From Rhodobacterales bacterium CG2_30_65_12 (GTDB taxonomy: Bacteria > Pseudomonadota > Alphaproteobacteria > Rhodobacterales > Rhodobacteraceae): a DNA stretch of 37,373 bases. Location of the stretch: positions 1 through 37,373 of the forward strand of contig MNZL01000136.1 of NCBI GenBank assembly GCA_001873585.1, read 5' to 3'. Each line of letters opens with the position of its first letter. Within the stretch, counting starts at the first letter, position 1. The notes below the pieces were generated by a model. That model was not told the origin of the DNA and ran no database searches. It was given only the letters and a program-made list of their open reading frames with translations. Positions 18,276-27,470 of the stretch are shown here, one piece after another. Position numbers and translations under genes: made by a program.

Positions 18276-19649
18276 CTAAGCGGTCGTGCCCCTGTTGGCC
18301 CGCACGAAATCCACGAACCGGGACACCCAGTTATCGGCGCGGGTGGCGCGCAGGTGGCAAAAACCGGCAAGCGTTTTGTGCACCACGATGCCGTCACTGT
18401 TGCCATCCACGCCATGACCGCGCGTCATGTCGCGCCCATAACGCGGTGTCCCGTCGAGCGCTTTCAGCCGGGCATAATGGAACTCGTGCGCGCGGATCGT
18501 GCCGCCTGCGCCCGGCCAGGGATGATCGGCGCGCTCGGTGAACCGGATAAGCCCCTTGCCCTCGGGGCGCGGGTGCATCACCGCCTCACCCGGCACCACA
18601 CCCACCATCAGCCCCGCCGCCGCCTCAGCGACGATGGCGCGCGAGAGATACATCAGCCCGCCGCATTCGGCGTAAGCCGGCAGGCCGGCCTCGATCTTTA
18701 CCCGGATGTCGGCGCGCAGCGGGGCGTTGGCCGAAAGCTCGGGCACAAACATCTCGGGAAAGCCGCCGCCAATGAAAAGCCCGTCGCATAGGGGCAGAGC
18801 CGGATCGGCCATCGCATCGAAGGGCACAAGCCGGGCACCCTGCGCCGCAAATTCTTCAAGATCGTCGGGATAGTAGAAGCCGAAAGCGCGATCTCGGGCA
18901 TAGGCGATGGTCACGTCTGGGGGGGGCACCGGCGCGGGCGCGGGCGGATCGGGCAGGTCGTCCGCCTGCCCTGCGAGGTCCAGCAGCAGGTCAAGATCGA
19001 CCGAGCCGCCGACGACCTCCCCCAGCCTTGAGATCAGCGCATCAAGCTCGCCGGTTTCGGCCGGGGTGGTCAGGCCAAGGTGGCGCTCGCCGATTTCCAG
19101 CGCGCTGTTGCGGTGCACCGCGCCAACCACCACGAGATCGGTATAGGTTTCCACCGCCTGGCGCAGCTTTTGCTCGTGGCGGGGGCCACCGACCTTGTTG
19201 AGGATCACGCCGACGATAGTCACCTCGGGGTCAAACGCCCGGTAACCTTGCAGGAGCGGCGCGATCCCGCGCGTCATCCCGTTCGTGTCGATCACCAGGA
19301 TCACCGGCAGGCCGAGGAGCTTGGCAATGGCGGCGTTGGAATCGGTGCCGTCCATCGCCACCCCGTCAAACAGCCCCTTGTTGGCCTCCACCAGCGCGAG
19401 GTCATGCCCAGCCGCGCGGGAGGTGAAGAAGCTGGCGATTTCGTCCGGGGCCTGGGTGTTGAAGTCGAGGTTGTAGCATGGGCCCCCGGTGGCCGCGCTC
19501 AGCCACATCGGGTCGATGTAATCGGGCCCCTTCTTGAAGGCGGCAAGCGAAAGCCCGCGCGCGGCAAGCGCGCGGGCGAGCCCGGTGGAAACAACCGTCT
19601 TGCCGGAAGATTTGTGCGCGGCGGCGATCAGAAACCGCGGCGCGCGCAT
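18276..19649 (-). CDS. dsrN: DsrN: cobyrinate a,c-diamide synthase-like glutamine amidotransferase (siroheme amidation)
   Basis: CbiA-like 'FLIAAAHKSSGKTVVSTGLARALAARGLSLAAFKKGPDYIDPMW' and GATase 'GLPAYAECGGLMYLSRAI'; position at the end of the dsr operon. Confidence 0.88.
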   Translation of the reverse strand: MRAPRFLIAAAHKSSGKTVVSTGLARALAARGLSLAAFKKGPDYIDPMWLSAATGGPCYNLDFNTQAPDEIASFFTSRAAGHDLALVEANKGLFDGVAMDGTDSNAAIAKLLGLPVILVIDTNGMTRGIAPLLQGYRAFDPEVTIVGVILNKVGGPRHEQKLRQAVETYTDLVVVGAVHRNSALEIGERHLGLTTPAETGELDALISRLGEVVGGSVDLDLLLDLAGQADDLPDPPAPAPVPPPDVTIAYARDRAFGFYYPDDLEEFAAQGARLVPFDAMADPALPLCDGLFIGGGFPEMFVPELSANAPLRADIRVKIEAGLPAYAECGGLMYLSRAIVAEAAAGLMVGVVPGEAVMHPRPEGKGLIRFTERADHPWPGAGGTIRAHEFHYARLKALDGTPRYGRDMTRGHGVDGNSDGIVVHKTLAGFCHLRATRADNWVSRFVDFVRANRGTTA

Positions 19650-20686
19650 CAGGCGCTGACCGGCAGCTTCGAGGTATCGCGCGCCGCCCAGATTTTGCCG
19701 GCAAGCGCCTGGGCCTCGTCCATCGTCGCGGCCTTGTCGTGGGTCTTGAGCGCGATCGCCATGGTGCCGACGATTGCCTCTCGGGCATATTCATCTTCGT
19801 CCTGCCCGCGCCAAACCTTCATCAGCCGGGCCAGTTGCATCTCTTCGTCGGGCGGGGCATGGCCGTCGTCAAGCGTGGCAGGCCATTCCTCGATGTGAAG
19901 CTCGGTGGCGCCATGCGTTGTCCAGACCGGGGTGGGCTTGTTGGGCCGGCGCTCAATCTCGCCGCCGTCGCCCCGAAACACCGCCGCGTTCTCGATGCCG
20001 AGAAGCTGGGCCGCGCCGGAGTGAATATCCATGAAACCGCGATGGAAGATACCCTGCATGACCGTGTGTGCGTTGAACGGGTTGAGCATCCGGGTAAAGC
20101 TGTGCACTGGGCTGCGCAGGCCGAGCAGAGGCCGCAGGTTGATAAGCTCGCGCAAGCTCGGGCTCAGCACTTCGAGCGGCACATAGGCAAAGCCCTGCGC
20201 CTCGATCTCGTCGGCGGCCATTTGCAGGCTGTCACAAACCGGCAAGCCAAGGTGGGTGAGCACGTCGCGGGTGTAAACCCGGCCGGGCGTATGGCCCTCG
20301 GTGCCGTGCATGAACACCTTGTAGCCCGCCCCCACCAGCGCCATCACGCCGAGCAGATACCACGGCAGTTGCACCCGCTTGCCGGCGTAGGACGACCAAT
20401 CGAAATCCACCGCCGGGAGTCTCGTGGGCAAATTGAAGGTATCGCGCGCACCAATGGCGAAGCCAGCGATCTCTTCCGGGGCTTCTTCCTTGAGCCGCAG
20501 CAGCATCAGGAAAGCACCGATCTGCTCGGGCTCGGCCTCGCCGCGCAGGATCATTGCCATGCTTTCGCGGCTTTCCTCCAGCGTGAGGTGGCGCTGCTTG
20601 GTCTTGCCCCGCCCGAGGATCGCAACGAAGCGCGAAAACGGGTGCGGGTGGTTCGGGTCGAGCACCCGGGTTGGCTGGTCTTTCAT
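19649..20686 (-). CDS. TrpD2/YbiB-like anthranilate phosphoribosyltransferase-fold protein
   Basis: 'MKDQPTRVLDPNHPHPFSRFVAILGRGKTKQRHLTLEESRESMAMILRGEAEPEQIGAFLMLLRLKEEAPEEIAGF' is the TrpD-type N-domain; 'YAGKRVQLPWYLLGVMALVGAGYKVFMHGTEG' replaces the PRPP-binding GTGGD region. Start reassigned to 20686; stop overlaps dsrN start (TGATG). Confidence 0.85.
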   Translation of the reverse strand: MKDQPTRVLDPNHPHPFSRFVAILGRGKTKQRHLTLEESRESMAMILRGEAEPEQIGAFLMLLRLKEEAPEEIAGFAIGARDTFNLPTRLPAVDFDWSSYAGKRVQLPWYLLGVMALVGAGYKVFMHGTEGHTPGRVYTRDVLTHLGLPVCDSLQMAADEIEAQGFAYVPLEVLSPSLRELINLRPLLGLRSPVHSFTRMLNPFNAHTVMQGIFHRGFMDIHSGAAQLLGIENAAVFRGDGGEIERRPNKPTPVWTTHGATELHIEEWPATLDDGHAPPDEEMQLARLMKVWRGQDEDEYAREAIVGTMAIALKTHDKAATMDEAQALAGKIWAARDTSKLPVSA

Positions 20687-20705
20687 GGCTGGAGCCCCCG
20701 CATTG

Positions 20706-21905
20706 TCAGCCTTTGGCGGCCAGATTGCCGTCAGACAGGTTTGTCGGCAGCACCCGGAGCACCTTGGCCCCGACGCCCGCCGCGAACAGCGCCAGCGCCA
20801 CGCCGCCAAGCCCCAACATAAGCTCCCAGATCGACGGCGTGTAGGGGCTCACCACACCTTCGTGGAAGCCCTCGATCACCTCGTAGCCGGGAAAGATTTC
20901 GAGCGGATAGGCCTGGCCACCAATCACGATCACGTAGACCTGGGCAAAGCCGCCGATCACCACGAGGATCGAAGCAAGAATGGTGGAGGAGCGCGACGGG
21001 TTGAGAAACACCAGCGCGATCGGGATCAGCCCGCCGAGCATCACCTGCACACCCCAGAACAGCATCGTGTAAATGCCGCCATCCATCAGGATGAAGCGCT
21101 CATACCCGCCGTGCTCGGTGGCGTAGAGGTTGGTGAGGTGGAAGACGAGCGCAAAATAGAGCACCGCCGAGGCAAAGACACCGAGCAGCCGACCAAGGCG
21201 CTTGAGTAGCTCTTCCCCGAAGATCCGATCATTGAGCTTCAACAGGGTGAGGGTAACAAGGATGAAGATCGCCAGCCCGAACGAGAAGCTCATGATGATG
21301 AACATCGGCGCCATGATCGCGGCGTCATAGCCGGGGCGGGCAACGAGCCAGCCGAAGATCGAGCCGGTGCCGGTGGTGAGCGCGAGACGCCAAAGAAAGG
21401 CGACGAAGCCGGCGAAGCGCACCCACTTGTAATCAAGAGCCCGCATCATCTGGGTCACGAGATACACCGCCACCACGGCGACGAAGCCATTATAGAGCAG
21501 CACGTTCCAGGCGAAGACAGAGCTGAAATTGTAGGTGGTCATCGCCACGATCAGCCGGTCAGCCCGGCCAAGATCGAGCACCACGATGGCAAGGCCGCCC
21601 ACCAGCAGGGTGATCGCCAGAAGCGACGAAAACCGGCCCATCGGCTTGTAGGCTTTCTCGCCAAAGACCGAGCCGATCGAGGCCACGTTGAGCGCGCCAG
21701 AGGCGGCGACGATCAGGAAGATCGCAAACACATGCGGCAGGCCCCAGACAATCTGGTTGGTCATCCCGGTCACGGCGTGGCCGTGATGCTCCATGTAGAA
21801 CCAGGCCCCGCCAGCGGCGGCGAGAAACGCCAACAGCAGCGCGGCGATTTGCCAGACGCCGGGCGTTGCCTTGAGTTCACGATAGATCGTCTGTTCCATT
21901 GCCAT
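20706..21905 (-). CDS. dsrP: DsrP, NrfD/PsrC-family integral membrane subunit
   Basis: Multiple TM helices, NrfD-like; located between dsrO and dsrN-linked genes as in other dsr operons. Confidence 0.92.
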   Translation of the reverse strand: MAMEQTIYRELKATPGVWQIAALLLAFLAAAGGAWFYMEHHGHAVTGMTNQIVWGLPHVFAIFLIVAASGALNVASIGSVFGEKAYKPMGRFSSLLAITLLVGGLAIVVLDLGRADRLIVAMTTYNFSSVFAWNVLLYNGFVAVVAVYLVTQMMRALDYKWVRFAGFVAFLWRLALTTGTGSIFGWLVARPGYDAAIMAPMFIIMSFSFGLAIFILVTLTLLKLNDRIFGEELLKRLGRLLGVFASAVLYFALVFHLTNLYATEHGGYERFILMDGGIYTMLFWGVQVMLGGLIPIALVFLNPSRSSTILASILVVIGGFAQVYVIVIGGQAYPLEIFPGYEVIEGFHEGVVSPYTPSIWELMLGLGGVALALFAAGVGAKVLRVLPTNLSDGNLAAKG

Positions 21906-21917
21906 GGTGGTTCCCCG

Positions 21918-22670
21918 TCAGAGGTTCGTGTAGCGCACGCCCGGATCAAGCTCCAGGTCGGCACGCAGGGCGACCGAATCGTAGTCATTGAGCGCCTTCG
22001 AGATCGCGCTGTCGGGATCCTTGAGATCGCCGAACAGAATCGCCGAATGGCCGGCCTTTTCGCAGGCTTCAACGCAGGCTGGAATGCGGCCCGAATCAAT
22101 ACGCGGTGCGCAGAGGTTGCAGCTTTCTACCGTGCCCTTGCCGCGCGGGGCTTGAACATTCTGATCCGTGATCTCGGCATGCACAAAGCTGCGCGCCTTG
22201 AAGGGGCACGCCATCATGCAGTAGCGGCAGCCGATGCAGATGTGCTTGTCGACCAGCACGATCCCGTCTTCGCGCTTCATCGAGGCGCCGGTGGGGCAGA
22301 CATCAACGCAGGGCGGGGCTTCGCAATGTTGGCACATCACCGGGGCCGAAACCTCGCGCCCGGTGGACGTGTCGCGCAACGTGACCTTGCGAATCCATTC
22401 CGGCGCCTGCTCCGGGTCGATCTGTTCCAACTCGGTCTGCGACCCCCAGCCGTTTTCAACCTTGCAGGCGGTCACGCAATCGTTGCAGTCGGCGGCGCAT
22501 TTGGAAGCGTCGATCAGGAGGCCCCAGCGCTTGCCAGCGTCGGCGCGCGATGACGCCTCGGCGGTGCCGCCGAAGGCCATCAGGGTGACGCCCGGCGCGA
22601 GCGTGAGGGTTGAGGCCGCCGCGCCGGATTTCAGGATATCGCGGCGGGTCATTTCGGCGCGGTTGGTCAT
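21918..22670 (-). CDS. dsrO: DsrO, Tat-exported periplasmic ferredoxin
   Basis: Leader 'MTRRDILKSGAAASTLTLAPGVTL'; Cys clusters 'CAADCNDCVTACK', 'CQHCEAPPCVDVCPTGA', 'CIGCRYCMMACPFKA', 'CNLCAPR...CVEACEKAG'. Start reassigned to 22670. Confidence 0.93.
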   Translation of the reverse strand: MTNRAEMTRRDILKSGAAASTLTLAPGVTLMAFGGTAEASSRADAGKRWGLLIDASKCAADCNDCVTACKVENGWGSQTELEQIDPEQAPEWIRKVTLRDTSTGREVSAPVMCQHCEAPPCVDVCPTGASMKREDGIVLVDKHICIGCRYCMMACPFKARSFVHAEITDQNVQAPRGKGTVESCNLCAPRIDSGRIPACVEACEKAGHSAILFGDLKDPDSAISKALNDYDSVALRADLELDPGVRYTNL

Positions 22671-23134
22671 TTGTTCATCTCCTGCGCGACCCGAGAGAGA
22701 TAGGCGTCGATCGAGTTCGCCTCGTCCGGTTTGGCCATCGTGCGCAGCGCAAGCCCGCTTTCGTTCGGCGGCGTCGAACGGTGGCAGGTGAAGCAATCAA
22801 TCGTCACCGCCGCATAGTCGTGGCAGGCGCGGCAAAAATGGCGCTCGTCGTCGAAGCTGACGAAGCTTCCGGCCTCGTCCTTCACGGCGTGGCAGGTGAA
22901 ACATTCACCAATCGAAGCCTGGATCGCCAGATCATCGGGCGCAAGATCGCGCACCCCTTCACGCATGGTCAGGTCACGGTCATGCCTGAGCATGTCCATG
23001 TGATGAACGCGCCAATAGTCGTTGCCTTCGGGGTGGGGGTCACCGACTGCGGCGGGCACGACGGGACCAGTCCCGTCGGCCGCCGCACCCCCGGCGAAAC
23101 CAATTACGGCAAGGAAAGCGAAAACGAGCCGCAT
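22667..23134 (-). CDS. dsrJ: DsrJ, triheme cytochrome c
   Basis: Signal-like N-terminus MRLVFAFLAVIGFAGGAAA, exactly three CxxCH motifs (CFTCH, CRACH, CFTCH); start reassigned to 23134; 4-nt overlap with dsrO. Confidence 0.9.
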   Translation of the reverse strand: MRLVFAFLAVIGFAGGAAADGTGPVVPAAVGDPHPEGNDYWRVHHMDMLRHDRDLTMREGVRDLAPDDLAIQASIGECFTCHAVKDEAGSFVSFDDERHFCRACHDYAAVTIDCFTCHRSTPPNESGLALRTMAKPDEANSIDAYLSRVAQEMNK

Positions 23135-23136
23135 GG

Positions 23137-25089
23137 TCACTCCCCGAGACCCATCTTGATGTAGCCGGTCGGGCAAACGTCGGCGCAGATGTGGCAGCCG
23201 ATGCACCTGGTGTAATCGGTATCAACGTAGCGGCCCACCGCGCGTTCGGCTTTCGGCACACGGAACACCGCATCCTGCGGGCAGAAGATCACGCAGTTGT
23301 CGCACTCGAAGCAAAGGCCGCAGGACATGCAGCGCTCGCCCTCTTTCTGGGCCTGCTGCTCGCTGAAGCCAATGATCCGCTCCTCGAAGTTGCCGAGCAC
23401 CGCATCGCCAACAATGTCGAGCGCACCCCGCTCTTCTCGTGGCTCGAAATTGAAGTGCCCCTTGAACAGCTCGGTATGCGGAATGATCTGGCTGTTCGAG
23501 CGATCTTCGAAGTTGTGGATTGCCCACTTGGCCGAGGAGGTTCCCGCGATCTGTTCGTGCGGGTAGTCTGCCGGATCTCTGCCGCGCTGGTGCAGCTCTT
23601 CCATCAGGTTCCAGTGGTGCACGTCGACCTTGGGGCGCTTGTGCACTTCGCCGTCGTCGAGGAAATCGGTGATCGTTTCCGCTGCGATGCGGCCATGGCC
23701 GATGGCGGTGGTCAGCAGGTGAGGGCGGATGATATCGCCGCCGACAAAGTGCTTTTCACGGTCTTTGACCTGGTAGGTCGGGGTAGCGTCGATAAAGCCA
23801 CGGCCGTTGTCGAGATCGTCAAGCCCGTTACCGAGATCGCCCATCTGGCCGATGGCGGCGATGATGATATCGGCTTCGAGGGTGAACTCGGTGCCTTCGA
23901 TCGGCTCCGGTGCGTTGCCCTTCATCGTGCATTCACACATTTTCAGGCCAGTAGCGATGCCTTTTTCATTACGGATCACCTCAAGCGGCATCACCCCACC
24001 CTTGATGTCGATGCCTTCGCGCTTGGCATCTTCGCGTTCGTGCTCCGCGGCAGTCATCTGCTCAACGGGGAACAGCGAGGTGAGCGTGGCTGCAACCCCG
24101 GCGCGGGTGAGCAGACCGGCAGAATCATGCGCGGTCCAGTCGATCACTGTGCCGTCCGGGTGCTCTGACGGTTTGACCTCGGTGATGTTGCCGAGGCGAC
24201 GCGCAACCGAGGCGACGTCGATCGAGGTGTCGCCGCCACCGACGACGACCACCTTCTTGGCAGTGCCGAGCACCCAGCCCTTGTTGAACGCATCGAGGAA
24301 CTCGATGCCATTGATGCAGTTTTCGGTGCCGTCCCAGCCCGGGATTGGCAGCGGACGGCCCTGTTGCGCACCGAGCGCCCAGAACACCGCATCGAACGCC
24401 TTGTCGAGTTCGTTCATCGAAACGTCGGTGCCAACGCGGGTGTTGGTGTGCACATCGACGCCCATCTCGATGATCCGGCCGATTTCCTTGTCGAGCATGT
24501 CGCGCGGGGTCCGATAGCCCGGGATGCCGTAGCGCATCATCCCGCCCAGCTCTTCGTTGGCTTCAAACAGGGTCACGGCGTGACCGTCGAGGCGCAGGAA
24601 GTAGGCTGCCGAAAGGCCGGCGGGGCCGCCGCCGATCACGGCCACCTTGCGCCCGGTATCGGCGCCCGGCTCGCCCATCTTGATGCCATTGGCGTTGGCC
24701 CAGTCGCCCACATACTGCTCGACGCCATTGATGCCAACGTAATCGTCAACCTCGTTACGGTTGCAGCCCGCTTCACAGGGTGCGGGGCAGACGCGGCCCA
24801 TCGTGGCCGGAAACGGGTTGGCCTCGACCATCGAGTGAAAGGCGTATTCCTGCCACGCCATGCCCTCAACCGGCGGCTTGTCCATACCGCGCGCGATCGC
24901 CAGCCAGCCACGGATGTTGTGGCCCGACGGGCACGAGCCCTGGCATGGCGGCGTCTTGTGAACATAAGTCGGGCACTTGTGGCTGTGGTCGGCCTGGAAG
25001 ATCTTTTCGTTCAGCTCCCATTCCGCCGCCATTTCACCCTCTTCAAAGCGCCGGAAAGTCGGCTTGGTGTTCGGGTCCATATCGTTCAT
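23137..25089 (-). CDS. dsrL: DsrL, Fe-S flavoprotein NAD(P)H oxidoreductase (GltD-like)
   Basis: 'VAVIGGGPAGLSAAYFLRLDGHAVTLFE', 'VVVVGGGDTSIDVASVARRLG' and C-terminal ferredoxin 'CMSCGLCFECDNCVIFCP...CIGCHICADVCPTGYIKMG'. Confidence 0.93.
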   Translation of the reverse strand: MNDMDPNTKPTFRRFEEGEMAAEWELNEKIFQADHSHKCPTYVHKTPPCQGSCPSGHNIRGWLAIARGMDKPPVEGMAWQEYAFHSMVEANPFPATMGRVCPAPCEAGCNRNEVDDYVGINGVEQYVGDWANANGIKMGEPGADTGRKVAVIGGGPAGLSAAYFLRLDGHAVTLFEANEELGGMMRYGIPGYRTPRDMLDKEIGRIIEMGVDVHTNTRVGTDVSMNELDKAFDAVFWALGAQQGRPLPIPGWDGTENCINGIEFLDAFNKGWVLGTAKKVVVVGGGDTSIDVASVARRLGNITEVKPSEHPDGTVIDWTAHDSAGLLTRAGVAATLTSLFPVEQMTAAEHEREDAKREGIDIKGGVMPLEVIRNEKGIATGLKMCECTMKGNAPEPIEGTEFTLEADIIIAAIGQMGDLGNGLDDLDNGRGFIDATPTYQVKDREKHFVGGDIIRPHLLTTAIGHGRIAAETITDFLDDGEVHKRPKVDVHHWNLMEELHQRGRDPADYPHEQIAGTSSAKWAIHNFEDRSNSQIIPHTELFKGHFNFEPREERGALDIVGDAVLGNFEERIIGFSEQQAQKEGERCMSCGLCFECDNCVIFCPQDAVFRVPKAERAVGRYVDTDYTRCIGCHICADVCPTGYIKMGLGE

Positions 25090-25110
25090 AAGCTGGTCCT
25101 CCCTTGCGCC

Positions 25111-26628
25111 TTATTCGGCGGCATCGTCTTCTGTTTTCTGGCCATCGAGGATGATCGCGTTCGATACCAGCTGGTGCACCGAAACGATCGAGTCCATGTC
25201 GTAGCCATATTTCGGCATCACCTTGGAAAACTGCGTTTTGCAAATCGCGCAGATCGCCGCCATGTGGGTCACGCCATGCTGCTCGGTCGATTGCTGCAAC
25301 GCGGTCATCCGGGGTGCGGCTCCCTTGATGCGCAGATCCATCAGATCGTCGGTGAGCAGGCCGCCGCCACCACCACAGCACAGGGTGCTCTCGTGGATGG
25401 TGTCTTGCTCCATGTCGACGAAATTGTTGCAGACCGCCTTGATCACATTGCGCGGAATCTCGAACTGGCCACCGGGCATGTCGCCCATGCGCGAGCCACG
25501 GGCAACGTTGCAGCTATCGTGGAACGTAACCGTCATGTGGTCATTACGGGTTTTGTCGAGCGTGAGGTTGCCCTGCTGAATTTCATTCCAGGTAAATTCG
25601 AGAATGTGCTGCGGCACCGGGTAATTCGGATCGAGAAAATCCCAGGGGCCCGCGAGCGTGTTGAGGAACGAATAGGCGACGCGCCAGGCATGGCCACATT
25701 CACCAAAGATGATGCGCTTCACGCCGAGATCGAGCGCGGCCTTGCGGATGCGCTGACTGACCAGGCGCATGTTTTCATAATTGCCGATGAACAGGCCGAA
25801 GTTGGCCGCTTCCGAGGCGTAGGAGCTGAGCGTCCAGCTCACACCGGTCTGGTGGAACACCTTGGCATAACCGATGAGGCCGTCGATATGCGGCTCGGCG
25901 AAGAAATCGGCCGAGGGGGTCACGAGCAGGATGTCGGCGCCCTTCTCGTCGATCGGGATGCGCACAGACACGCCGGTATCGTCTTCGATATCCTCTTCGA
26001 GGTCTTCGAGGGTCGCCCTCAGCGCCTTGGGGTTGAGCCCAAGGTTGTTGCCGACGGTGTGAACCTTGCCGATGATCTCGTTGGAATATTTCATCCCGAT
26101 GCCGACAGCATCGAGGATGTCGCGCGCGGCCATGGTGATCTCGGCGGTGTCGATCCCGTAAGGGCAGAACACCGAGCAACGGCGGCACTCCGAGCACTGG
26201 TGGTAATAGGAATACCACTCCATGAGCACGTCTTCGGTAAGGTCACGCGCGCCGACGAGCCAGGGGAAATATTTGCCTGCGAAGGTAAAGTAGCGGCGAT
26301 AAACCGAGCGCAGCAGGTCTTGCCGGGCCACTGGCATGTTTTTCGGGTCGGCGGTGCCGAGAAAATAGTGGCACTTGTCGGTGCAGGCACCGCATTTCAC
26401 GCAGATATCGAGATAAACCTGGAAGGCGCGGTTTTTCCCCGCGAGCTCTTCCATCTTGGCCAGCGCCCTTTCCTTCCAGTCGGGCACCAGCTCGCCCGGA
26501 AAGCCGAGCGCCTTGTTATGCTCGGGTGAGGCGAGGAACGGCTGGAGGCCTTCCATCGCGCCCGGCTTGATGCACGGTGTCGCGGTCGGATAGGCGAGCT
26601 TGGGAACCTGGGTGTCGCCGTCAGCCAT
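25111..26628 (-). CDS. dsrK: DsrK, HdrD-like catalytic Fe-S subunit
   Basis: 'CVKCGACTDKCHYF', 'CSECRRCSVFCPYGID' and CCG-type motif 'TLCCGGGGGLLTDDLMDLRIKGA'. Confidence 0.94.
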   Translation of the reverse strand: MADGDTQVPKLAYPTATPCIKPGAMEGLQPFLASPEHNKALGFPGELVPDWKERALAKMEELAGKNRAFQVYLDICVKCGACTDKCHYFLGTADPKNMPVARQDLLRSVYRRYFTFAGKYFPWLVGARDLTEDVLMEWYSYYHQCSECRRCSVFCPYGIDTAEITMAARDILDAVGIGMKYSNEIIGKVHTVGNNLGLNPKALRATLEDLEEDIEDDTGVSVRIPIDEKGADILLVTPSADFFAEPHIDGLIGYAKVFHQTGVSWTLSSYASEAANFGLFIGNYENMRLVSQRIRKAALDLGVKRIIFGECGHAWRVAYSFLNTLAGPWDFLDPNYPVPQHILEFTWNEIQQGNLTLDKTRNDHMTVTFHDSCNVARGSRMGDMPGGQFEIPRNVIKAVCNNFVDMEQDTIHESTLCCGGGGGLLTDDLMDLRIKGAAPRMTALQQSTEQHGVTHMAAICAICKTQFSKVMPKYGYDMDSIVSVHQLVSNAIILDGQKTEDDAAE

Positions 26629-26631
26629 GGA

Positions 26632-27357
26632 TCACTTCTCCAGTTCGGCCGCCCAAGGGGCGATGTGGCGCTGTTCGCGCGGGTTGTCGACCTGGTTGCG
26701 CGAGGGGCTGAAAAACAGGCCCGGCGCATGCAGGAGCTTCGAGATCGGGAAGATGATCATCAGGGTGATCACCAGCGCGAGATGAACAAGGATCACCAGA
26801 TCGCTCGGCAGGGTGCCGATACGGAAGGTCCAGAGCCCCGACATGAACACCTTGACGGCGACAACATCGGTGTGAGCGACGAATTTCATCATCAGGCCCG
26901 ACAGGCCGATGGCCACGATCAGGGCAAGGATCAGGTGATCGGACGGGTTCGAGATGTAGCGAACGCGATCGACCAGAAAGCGGCGCGCCCAGAGGCCAAG
27001 CAGGCCCAGCACCATGGCGAAACCGGCATATTTGCCAAACGGCTGAAGGAAGTCGAGCAGCCAGGGCGTGTTGCCGGGAATGGTGTAGCGCAAGTGCCGG
27101 ATGATCACGAGCCACAAAGCCATGTGGAAGGTCCAGCCAAACAGCCAGATCCACTTGTTCGATTTGAACAGGCTTTCGAAAAAGATCACCTCGCGCGCCA
27201 TCCGCAGCACCACGCCGGATTGTGTGGTGGGGGCTGGGGTGGTCGGGATTTTCAGGGGTGCGGGCGTCACTGCATACTTGCGGATCTTCGCCGCGACACC
27301 GACGACGAGCAGCGCCGTCGCCATATAGAACAGCAATGCGTAGATCGTGGACAGCAC
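26632..27357 (-). CDS. dsrM: DsrM, NarI-like membrane cytochrome b
   Basis: Hydrophobic helices with His residues ('FHMALWLVIIRHLRY'); GTG start at 27357 (VLSTIYALLFYMATALLVVGV); adjacent dsrK. Confidence 0.9.
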   Translation of the reverse strand: MLSTIYALLFYMATALLVVGVAAKIRKYAVTPAPLKIPTTPAPTTQSGVVLRMAREVIFFESLFKSNKWIWLFGWTFHMALWLVIIRHLRYTIPGNTPWLLDFLQPFGKYAGFAMVLGLLGLWARRFLVDRVRYISNPSDHLILALIVAIGLSGLMMKFVAHTDVVAVKVFMSGLWTFRIGTLPSDLVILVHLALVITLMIIFPISKLLHAPGLFFSPSRNQVDNPREQRHIAPWAAELEK

Positions 27358-27420
27358 GCGGACTCCTCCCCTGGTTTGCCCGGAAGGTCTTGCTTCAGGG
27401 CATCGGCAGATTTTCTGGAT

Positions 27421-27451
27421 GCTCTGACGGCCGACGTGACGCCGCCAGAGC
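27421..27451 (-). promoter_or_regulatory. Stem-loop in the dsrC-dsrM intergenic region
   Basis: Minus-strand RNA: GCUCUGGCGGC - GUCACGUCG - GCCGUCAGAGC, 11-bp stem with one G-U pair, between dsrC stop and dsrM start. Confidence 0.6.
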
Positions 27452-27470
27452 ACAGTTTCGGATTTGCGGA

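Noticed and set aside
24364-26529. 721-aa plus-strand ORF opposite dsrL and dsrK
   Set aside because: Covers two well-supported minus-strand genes; no recognisable protein family.
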